From Amorphochlora amoebiformis (lineage: Eukaryota > Cercozoa > Chlorarachniophyceae): a stretch of 64,000 nt of DNA. Below are positions 1 to 64,000 of the stretch, one piece after another (positions within the stretch are counted from its first letter, which is position 1; each line of letters starts with the position of its first letter). The notes below the pieces were generated by a model, which was not told the origin of the DNA, ran no database searches, and saw nothing but the letters and a program-made list of their open reading frames with translations. Location of the stretch: the NCBI GenBank assembly GCA_054601695.1, contig BAAHQB010000045.1, forward strand, positions 930,001 to 994,000, read 5' to 3'. The position numbers were made by a program, and so were the translations under genes.

Positions 1-523
1 AATATTAACCCTAATCCTAACCCTATTCTAACCTAAACTCTTAAAACTAACCTTAAACTTCACCCTAATCCTAACCCGAACCTAAACCCTAATCCTAATC
101 CTAACCTTAACCCTAATCTTTTTAACCCTAACCTTAACCTAGATCATAACCCTAACTTTAAACCTAATACTAACTCTAACCCTAACCTTAACCTTAACCT
201 TAATCCTAATCCTAACCTTAACCCTAATCCCACCCCTGACACTAATCCTAACCTAACCCTAACCCTAACCTTTCTCCTAACCCTAACCTAAACGTTAATC
301 TTAACTCTAACCTTCAGGTTAATTAATTCTAACCCTTACCTTAACCCGAATCCTCACTCTAAGCTTAACCCGTAAGCCCAAGCTTAACGCCTTAACCCTA
401 ATTGTCACTCTTAACTTAAACCCTTAAGCCTAAGCTTTAACCCCAATCTTTACTCTAGCTTAACCCCTAAGCCCAAGCTTAACCCCTTAACCCTAATCGT
501 CACTCGTAAGCTTAACCCCTAAC

Positions 524-530
<7 letters not shown>
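1..530 (+). repeat. Degenerate CCCTAA telomere-type array
   Basis: Variants of CCCTAA (CCTTAA, CCCTAAT, CCTAAAC, AAGCTTAACC) fill the left edge. It lies in the intron downstream of exon 524-584 of the large minus-strand gene. Strong degeneracy and the flanking coding exon show it is interstitial, not a chromosome end. Confidence 0.85.
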
Positions 531-27865
<27,335 letters not shown>

Positions 27866-28125
27866 GCTTTCCCTCCGAAGTCTGGGGACCTGTGCCGCCA
27901 CGACCCACGCCCGCTAAAATATTAACCAAGAGAAAATTGTTATCCGATATAAACATGCTTTTTTCGGAACCCAAACATTATATTAGGCGAAATGACACCG
28001 ATCCAGCTATTTGCCACGTGATAAGCTTAATAGCTTTCGCGCGGAAAAGCAGTGTCCCAGGGATGTCCTTCAAGTCAAAACACAAAAGGGGCATTCTCAT
28101 GGGGGGGAAGACGGATCACTGATGG
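27866..28125. promoter_or_regulatory. Divergent intergenic spacer, likely bidirectional promoter
   Basis: The 260 bp between the start codon of the large minus-strand gene and that of the plus-strand FF-domain gene lack TA microsatellite and have balanced composition, unlike the introns on either side. No TATA box or known element is evident; the promoter role is inferred from position only. Confidence 0.35.
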
Positions 28126-34366
<6,241 letters not shown>

Positions 34367-34839
34367 CCCAAAGTTTAAATTTAGAGTCTAACGCTGCCCG
34401 ACGTCTCAAGGGCGCTTTAAGCTTTTTCAACGGTTACAGTGAAAACTTTAGTAACGCACCGTATGATACGTAAGCCTTGAAGTTATAATGGAAAATTCTT
34501 TTACATGATGTACGTAACGGATCACTACGTTACAATTTACTAGAATTATATCTAGTTATATATAAATCGTCATTCTAGTCATTCTGTAGGTAGCTGCGTG
34601 GTGATACTCGCGATCATACTATGGTCACTGCACGGTAAACACGCGCACAATCCAGAATAATGATTTCTGCACCTTAACTAAATCTAGTAGATAACTTAGC
34701 CTAAAGTTTTGAATCGAAGTAAATGTACAATAACTAGAATAAAGGCGTCAACTCCACAGTATCTGTCAGCTTTGATATAAACTAGATAAACTAAAGCCTC
34801 CATGCGACGCACTATATCTATTATATATTGCACACTTTC
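34367..34839. other. Convergent 3' spacer
   Basis: This 473-bp segment lies between the stop codons of the FF-domain gene (plus) and prolyl-tRNA synthetase (minus). It is moderately AT-rich but has no microsatellite and no exon-like island. I see no AATAAA in a convincing position for either gene. Confidence 0.6.
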
Positions 34840-53315
<18,476 letters not shown>

Positions 53316-53762
53316 CGGTCTCTATCCTTCTGACGTAGGTTTTTGCAAATTTAAGCTTCGATTGCAGAAACAGGCGCTTCTCAAAGTTCCGTGGAAACTG
53401 GAAATATGCCCTCTTTCCAACAATACCGTTCTGGCACGGTGCTAAGAAGGACCCAGGAGTACCTGGAATGCGGGGAAGTCGTCGAGAACAGAGTTTTGCG
53501 GAGAGTGTAAGTTTGAATCCCAATCTCAGAAAAGCTCCAGTCTCCAGAATACCCGGAATTATCTCAGCCCCCGGGATTCGTGTGTCTGTCAAATCTCTGG
53601 TTTTTGGTGTGGCTGCCGTGGACCCTCAACGTCATATTTCCTTCGTTCCGGCGCAGCCCCTGCCCTCTTGGAGGGGCTGTTGTCACGTGGTGGGTTTGAA
53701 TGAGCATGATATATCGTTCTCCCAGTGGAATGACAGGATAATTTCAATCTTAGGGGCAGAGA
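53316..53762. promoter_or_regulatory. Divergent spacer between ProRS and small membrane protein gene
   Basis: This 447-bp segment between two divergent start codons is free of microsatellite. On the plus strand a possible short 5' exon ending in GTAAGT at 53507 and an acceptor at 53523 could form an untranslated or upstream exon. The promoter role is inferred from position. Confidence 0.35.
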
Positions 53763-54039
53763 ATGCGTCGGGTGGTCCCTCGCGCCATTATTTTCATCGC
53801 GATATCTGCGTTGTTTATCGGAGCGGATTTTCTGGTCTTAGCAGGTCTTCACGACATCGATATCTGCCTTTTCCCGTTCTATCTTGTTGAACCAAAGGGT
53901 GTGCTATGTTGATATGAGCTGGTATTTTCCGTCAGATCGCCCCTTGTTGAGGGAAGGGGGAATGCCCGAAGACGAGTTGGCAGAAGTTAGAGACATGGAA
54001 GGTCATACAATTGTCCATGAAAGTTCAGACATAACCTGA
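53763..54039 (+). CDS. Small single-pass membrane protein, 79 residues
   Basis: Two exons, 53763-53898 and 53936-54039, split by a 37-bp intron (GTGTGC...CCGTCAG) in phase 1. The protein starts MRRVVPRAII and has one strong hydrophobic segment at about residues 8-30 (AIIFIAISALFIGADFLVLA), preceded by basic residues. It then has LHDIDICLFPFYLVEP and a charged, acidic C-terminal tail (PEDELAEVRDMEG, ending SSDIT). This suggests a signal-anchor protein with its tail outside the basic side. Without splicing, the first exon ends at a TGA after 49 codons, so the intron is optional; however, the phase match and the hydrophilic tail favour it. I do not recognise the family. It sits divergent from ProRS. 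Confidence 0.55.
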
Positions 54040-54271
54040 GAGTGCCATGCCTGAGGGTTGCAGCTTAGGAATAAGTGAGGATTGGGGCCGGTCGGGTCGT
54101 TGTCCATAGCGCGAAAATATCCGAGGAATTTCGGAGGGGAGGATAGTGGGTTTTTCCCGGTGTATACGACAGGATATCAATAAATTCTTATCATTGGGAC
54201 GACACACCGTAGGAAATTCCATTTGTGTGGAGTGTGCCGTGACCAAGCCACAGTGGGCGTCCCTGACTTAC

Positions 54272-54505
54272 GGTGAATTCACAAGTCTAAAATTTTCGCC
54301 CATGGCTGAGGATATGTTGTGACTGGCCAATAGGTACGCTGTTATGCCTCGAGTGTGCGGGGAAGCACCGGGGACTGGGATCGCAGGTTCATGCCTTACA
54401 AGAGAAATCTGGGTGATTAATCCTAACTTCGTGTTTTTTAGACGAGCTTTGTACGCTCTCTGACCCTGGATAAATGGACGCCGGAACAGATACGGGTTGT
54501 ATTTT
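54272..54505 (-). CDS. Candidate exon of an unidentified minus-strand gene
   Basis: An island of 78 open codons follows a plausible acceptor (ATGAATGCAG) and ends at a strong donor, CC|GTAAGT; reading on gives TAA at 54268. The product contains PYLFRRPFIQGQRAYKARLK and GLITQISLVRHEPAIPV and is compositionally ordinary, unlike repeat translation. It could be a terminal exon or an internal one. An open frame continues at 54025-54246 on the same strand without a clear acceptor. Another small island at 55040-55115 (minus, [15 protein letters not shown]) may belong here. No function can be assigned. Confidence 0.35.
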
Positions 54506-59454
<4,949 letters not shown>

Positions 59455-59576
59455 CGGGTTGATTCTAATTATTTGGGTTTCGGTACACTCGTTAATCACT
59501 AATATCCATGGCGTGATACAAATTTGCTTTTTATAGTATGTACAGTTATCGACTATATATGATATCATATAAATAT

Positions 59577-59623
<47 letters not shown>

Positions 59624-59667
59624 CTCTATATATATATACTCTATATATATGTTTCGTGTTATTATAT

Positions 59668-59708
<41 letters not shown>

Positions 59709-59762
59709 AATACATATCATGATACTAGTATAGCTATGATTAGTATACTTAACATGCATGTA

Positions 59763-59803
<41 letters not shown>

Positions 59804-59890
59804 ATATATATCAATATATATATATATGTATATATATGAATTATATACATGTGTTATATATACATATATTTATTTTTATATATATACTAG

Positions 59891-59922
<32 letters not shown>

Positions 59923-60327
59923 GTGTGTGTGTGTTTGTGGTAATTATATAATATTATAACTACCTACACACTTAAATAAATATAATTATTATTACTGACC
60001 ACAATCAACGTTCAACTTACTATTAATGTATGTGTATATGTATGTATAATTAAATGTATACTGTATATATGTAAAATCATGTATGGTATATATTAGATAT
60101 AGAGCACTATTGGGAAAAATTATATAGTCATCATTAATTAATTTATATATTCATATGATAATCAATATTAATCATGCCATCTCATCTGCCAATATTAAGT
60201 ATTGAAATTCTATAACAGCTGATTGACTTCAATTTACACATATAAAGGCATTAAGCACGCTGATATCCCATGAACACGCCATCGGAACACCTAATTTGCT
60301 GTAGATACAGATTCTCTGTGCTTGTAG
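59455..60327. other. Spacer, TA tracts, no gene seen
   Basis: Between two minus-strand genes. TA microsatellites occupy 59578-59700 and 59767-59930; the rest (59940-60320) is AT-rich unique sequence without exon-like islands. Confidence 0.55.
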
Positions 60328-60645
60328 CTACCGTGTGGCATGATTTCCCCTTATTCTGGATCTCATATCCAACTGCAGACAAATAATGCGAGTGAGAATT
60401 TTACATAACATGAATACTGGTGGAAATCGAGTATGGAAAGCTCTGTACATCTCGTTTTATCGCCAGCCGACCTGTGATCTCTTGCAGATGAAGTGTGTGT
60501 TCCGTTGGGCGTCGCAATCAACCTTCGCTTCGGCACTCCGCAAGCACTCGCGAATACTCCCGCCTTCTTTAACGCACTTGGTTTCCCTTACACACTTGGC
60601 GAGGTCCCTGAGTGTGTGGTTACAACTCGAAAACCCTTTTTGCAT
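60328..60645 (-). CDS. COA5: Cytochrome c oxidase assembly factor 5 (Pet191 family)
   Basis: Two exons, 60472-60645 and 60328-60372, joined in phase 0 across a 99-bp intron, give 72 residues, the usual size of the family (human about 74). It is a small intermembrane-space protein needed for assembly of respiratory complex IV. Six cysteines at 8, 18, 24, 34, 44 and 54 form CX9C pairs (8/18 and 44/54). The family's RDLAKCV, GSIRECL, and FICKRSQ followed by LDMRSRIRG match, the last motif being completed only by splicing. Start is the Met of MQKGFSSC; the frame stays open upstream to 60792, but that extension is absent from relatives and rich in basic, unrelated sequence. It is divergent from the coiled-coil gene. 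Confidence 0.85.
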
Positions 60646-60950
60646 TTCAGTGGGTCCTCCAGTCAGCCATTCGAAGCGAGAAATTATTATTACACACCGG
60701 GTTTTTATTAGCCGATTTTGCCTTAAAACAATTTTCGTGGCCGCAAAATAACCCGAGCACGACCCAAAGCCTATCAATCCCCTCATTGCCACGGCGACCC
60801 CCAGTCAGTGGAATGTTGCACTAGGACAACTTAAAATCGTACGTGAGGTGAGAATCACTAGTATCCAGTTTTAAAATACCTAGCAAGGTTTGCCAAAGTT
60901 GAATTCAGAACGAATTATTGGTTGCAGGCACCAGAGAACAGAGTGCCGAG
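60646..60950. promoter_or_regulatory. Divergent spacer between COA5 and coiled-coil gene
   Basis: 305 bp between opposed start codons. On the plus strand a donor (GAG|GTGAGA at about 60849) and an acceptor (TTGCAG at about 60928) suggest an untranslated first exon and a roughly 80-bp intron for the coiled-coil gene. Promoter role is by position only. Confidence 0.35.
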
Positions 60951-61704
60951 ATGAAGACTATGAATTTGTGTCGACCATTGGAGAGATCCCGAGGCAACAG
61001 GGTCACCGAGTGTGTTGAAACCATGCTGAAAAAGCCGTCCACTTCGCTAAGAAGCCGGATGAAAGACGTTGTCCAAGCAGCACGTCAGGAGGAAAGGCAA
61101 AAGCTCTTGTTGGGATTTCTTCGGGAGCGAAAATCCTGGGAGGCAGCTCGTAGGGAGGAGAGGAACAAAATAATTCGATTGCAAGAAGAGCTCAAGAAGA
61201 AAGATTCGAGTATCAGGTGAAACTACCACACGGACTGACGTAATAGTGCTAATATTTACACTTCTCCATATTAGTTTGCTCAAAGCGGCGTTAGACAAGA
61301 AAGAAACGCGACTTACCCAACTTAAGAGGGACGTCCAGGAGCTCGAAAGACATTTGGAAGACCACATGGTAAAATAAACATCTTCTTACCGGGTGTTGTT
61401 TGAAAATGCTGGTATATACCAGACGTCTCGAGTTCACAACTCTCGAACGATGAAGAAGCTCGTCGGTCGCGCGCCAGCCCTTTATCAAGGCCTCCTACGA
61501 TTCGGAAATCTGCCAGTTGGCATGGATCCGTTCCACGAAGTCGCCATGAACCTGCTCCAAGAGGACAAGCTCAACGAGCAAGCCAAGCTTAACCAGGAAG
61601 AAGACAGGACCGAGTGTTCATCCGAGGCGAATACAGTTGACATTCACATGGAAGAGGAGGAATCTGACTTCAAAACAATTGCCGAGTCATTTATTCGAAG
61701 TTAG
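60951..61704 (+). CDS. Coiled-coil protein of unknown function, 213 residues
   Basis: Three exons, 60951-61216, 61275-61368 and 61423-61704, join in phases 2 and 0; the introns are 58 and 54 bp, GT-AG. Residues about 30-115 are a charged helix with heptad spacing (RQEERQKLLLGFLRERKSWE, NKIIRLQEELKKK, LTQLKRDVQELERHL), so a dimeric coiled coil is likely. The C-terminal part (GLLRFGNLPVGMDPFHEVAM) is followed by an acidic tail (HMEEEESDFKTIAE). Start taken at the first ATG after the acceptor (ATGAAGACTATG); an extra exon upstream in frame cannot be excluded. No family recognised. Confidence 0.6.
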
Positions 61705-62188
61705 CCGTTCGGGTTTTAAGGTCGCGCAGTACCATAGGGTTTGCATATGGGGTGGTTTACACTCAGTTATTCGTCTTTTAGCCTGTATATCTGTAACTGC
61801 AGTGCAACGTGTCATGAATTATATGGAGTCAGCTAATCATGAAATCTTATCTAATGCTCTTGAGAGTCCTCAATCGATGCCACATATGTAGTGTAACTAC
61901 TAGAACTAGTGTAATGTAGCCGATTCACCAAGTTGCAACCCGGCCGCAATTAGTGAATCAGCACGTGTCATATTTCCTACTAATCGGCCCTCATATTACT
62001 TATTTAATGAGTGTGTGATCAAGCTGTAACATCTAGATCTAGGATCGACAGTAGTGTTGTATCATTTGTGACTACATCTAGTACATATGTGTGTTTTCGC
62101 ATGAAAAATCTAGATAATATATCGCCTTATACATATATATATAAATATTATTAACATATATATATGTGTATATATATATATATATATA
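61705..62188. other. 3' flank of coiled-coil gene, nothing further seen
   Basis: Unique, moderately AT-rich sequence downstream of the stop. A short open frame runs to 61891 but has no exon borders or recognisable content. TA tract begins at about 62130. Confidence 0.5.
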
Positions 62189-62354
62189 TGAATCGCTTTG
62201 GATTCCAAAGTCTAGAAAGTTCTCGACGATTTATCATATGTAATATTTTTAATAACCTAGATAACTTCAAAATATCATGCGGCGCGACTATCACTAGTAT
62301 CAGGCGTTTTTGTCAAAATACTTCGATATGTGCTTTCCCACCTACACATATATG

Positions 62355-62398
<44 letters not shown>

Positions 62399-62661
62399 CT
62401 GCATCATATCATATATATTATCTTCATCATATCATATCATATATTATAACCCTAACCCTAACCCTAACCCTAACCCTAACCCTAACCCTAACCCTAACTT
62501 TAAGTTGGTCCTTAACCCTGACCCTGGCCCTAACCCTAACCCTAACCCTAACCCTAACCCTAACCCTAACCCTAAGCCTAACCCTAATCCTAATCCTAAC
62601 CTAACCCTAATTCTAACCCTAACCCTAAGCCTAAGCCTAACCCTAGTATACACAACATACA

Positions 62662-62692
<31 letters not shown>

Positions 62693-62772
62693 CATATATG
62701 TACGGCATACATATATATATATATATACATATATACACATATACAGTATACATTTGATACATACAAATATAT

Positions 62773-62835
<63 letters not shown>

Positions 62836-62969
62836 CAACGTTGTGTATATTATATACATGCATACAAATCTGCATGTATACACACACACACACACCTATA
62901 CACATATACAACCATGTGTGTGTACATACATATAATATATCATATATATATATATACACACACACACAC

Positions 62970-63001
<32 letters not shown>

Positions 63002-63064
63002 GTATATGTATACCTAACAATATTATCAATATGTACACAACGCACACATTTTATACATACAATG

Positions 63065-63111
<47 letters not shown>

Positions 63112-63276
63112 GAATGCAATAAACACACATAATATTAACCCTACTTTAACCCAACCCAGGTATGGCATATACAAGACATACACGTGTATAGACCATATCA
63201 AGAGCTGCTTTTGGCTGATCATGAGGAACAAGATGCCCTGCCCCCTTTACTTTTAGGAAAGTCAGCCCTAAACAAG
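62189..63276 (+). CDS. Two candidate plus-strand exons, gene unidentified
   Basis: Exon-like island 1 (62189-62351) opens with ATG ([20 protein letters not shown]) and ends at GTATGT in phase 2. Island 2 (from 63160) follows the acceptor AACCCAG. In phase 2 it joins island 1 and stops at TAG after about 30 codons ([20 protein letters not shown]). In phase 0 it reads as a more protein-like acidic helix ([20 protein letters not shown]) to about 63276 with no clear donor. The intervening stretch holds a telomere-type array and TA tracts. I cannot decide which reading is right or whether the islands belong together. Confidence 0.3.
62445..62645 (+). repeat. CCCTAA array
   Basis: Perfect CCCTAA runs at 62449-62497 and 62527-62575 with a unique interruption of about 30 bp (TTTAAGTTGGTCC), between two candidate plus-strand exons. 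Confidence 0.9.
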
Positions 63277-63366
63277 CATATATATATATATGTTTACATA
63301 TATACATATATATATATGTGTATATATATATATATTATATATGTGTGTGTATCTACATCTGTACAT

Positions 63367-63419
<53 letters not shown>

Positions 63420-63427
63420 ATTCATAT

Positions 63428-63478
<51 letters not shown>

Positions 63479-63484
63479 GATATG

Positions 63485-63515
<31 letters not shown>

Positions 63516-63571
63516 TATTTTGTTATATATATATATATGTCTACATATATATATATATATATTATATTATA

Positions 63572-63623
<52 letters not shown>

Positions 63624-63677
63624 AATATATTCCAGCCAGCCCTAGCTCTAACCATAACCCTCTGTACAAATACTTTG

Positions 63678-64000
63678 CATGAGAGAGAGAGAGATAGAGA
63701 GATATAGAGATAGAGAGAAAGAGGAATGAGAGAAAGAAGAAGGATAGAGAGAAGGGTGAGATAACAGAGAAAAGAAGGAAGAGAACAGAAAGAGAGAGAA
63801 CAGAGAGAGAATAGAAGGAGAGGGAACAGAAAAAGAGAGAATGGAAAGAGAGAGAACAGAAAGAGAGAGAACAAAAAGAGAGAGACCAGGAGAGAACACG
63901 GAAAGAGAGGGAACAGAAAGAGAGAGAACAGAAGGAGAGAGAACAGAAAGAGAGAGAAAAGAAAGAGAGAGAGAGAGAACAGAAAGAGAGAGAAGAAAAA
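63678..64000 (+). repeat. GA-rich minisatellite at right edge
   Basis: A roughly 16-20-bp unit with the core GAGAGAACAGAAAGA is repeated more than ten times (GAACAGAAAGAGA, GAACAGAAGGAGA variants) to the end of the window. The segment 63277-63640 before it is TA microsatellite without genes. Confidence 0.9.

Noticed and set aside
60646-60792. N-terminal extension of COA5
   Set aside because: Open frame continues, but family members start close to the first cysteine and the added residues do not resemble a conserved part.

Overview
Eukaryotic nuclear DNA, probably from a unicellular protist. The evidence is dense GT-AG introns, (TA)n microsatellites in almost every long intron, and many interstitial blocks of telomere-type TTAGGG/CCCTAA repeat. 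Most long open frames are only translated microsatellite (Tyr-Ile, Thr-His) or telomere repeat (Arg-Val, Leu-Thr). The real genes are strings of short exons of about 20-200 bp. I found them by looking for non-repetitive islands bounded by AG/GT and by checking that reading phase agrees from island to island. An archaeal/eukaryotic-type prolyl-tRNA synthetase carrying an N-terminal YbaK-like domain is an arrangement known from apicomplexans, so an alveolate or relative is plausible, but this is inference.

Layout. (1) About 0.5-27.9 kb, minus strand: one very large gene of about 50 exons that runs off the left edge. Its exons encode two PH domains, a MyTH4-like segment, a Ser/Pro-rich linker and an FH2 (formin)-like segment. 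(2) 28.1-34.4 kb, plus strand: a 15-exon gene for a 426-residue FF-domain protein of Prp40/TCERG1 type. (3) 34.8-53.3 kb, minus strand: prolyl-tRNA synthetase, 33 exons in continuous phase, 704 residues, complete from Met to the C-terminal GRSY. (4) 53.8-54.0 kb, plus strand: a two-exon, 79-residue single-pass membrane protein. (5) 56.6-59.5 kb, minus strand: a nine-exon, 171-residue Gly/Pro-rich protein of unknown function. (6) 60.3-60.6 kb, minus strand: a two-exon COA5/Pet191 cytochrome c oxidase assembly factor, 72 residues with CX9C motifs. (7) 61.0-61.7 kb, plus strand: a three-exon coiled-coil protein of 213 residues. (8) 62.2-63.3 kb, plus strand: one or two exons of an unresolved gene.

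Three gene pairs are head-to-head with 260-450 bp between start codons (1/2, 3/4, 6/7), and the pair 2/3 is tail-to-tail. The genes are housekeeping or cytoskeletal in character and do not form one pathway.

The most unusual feature is how the introns are built. Several hold one or more decayed copies of the adjoining exon edge with its splice site, separated by (TA)n. Other introns are made largely of telomere repeat, and in one case the repeat itself supplies both the GT and the AG. No computation was run: exon limits come from manual reading, and a few junctions in gene 1 remain unresolved.
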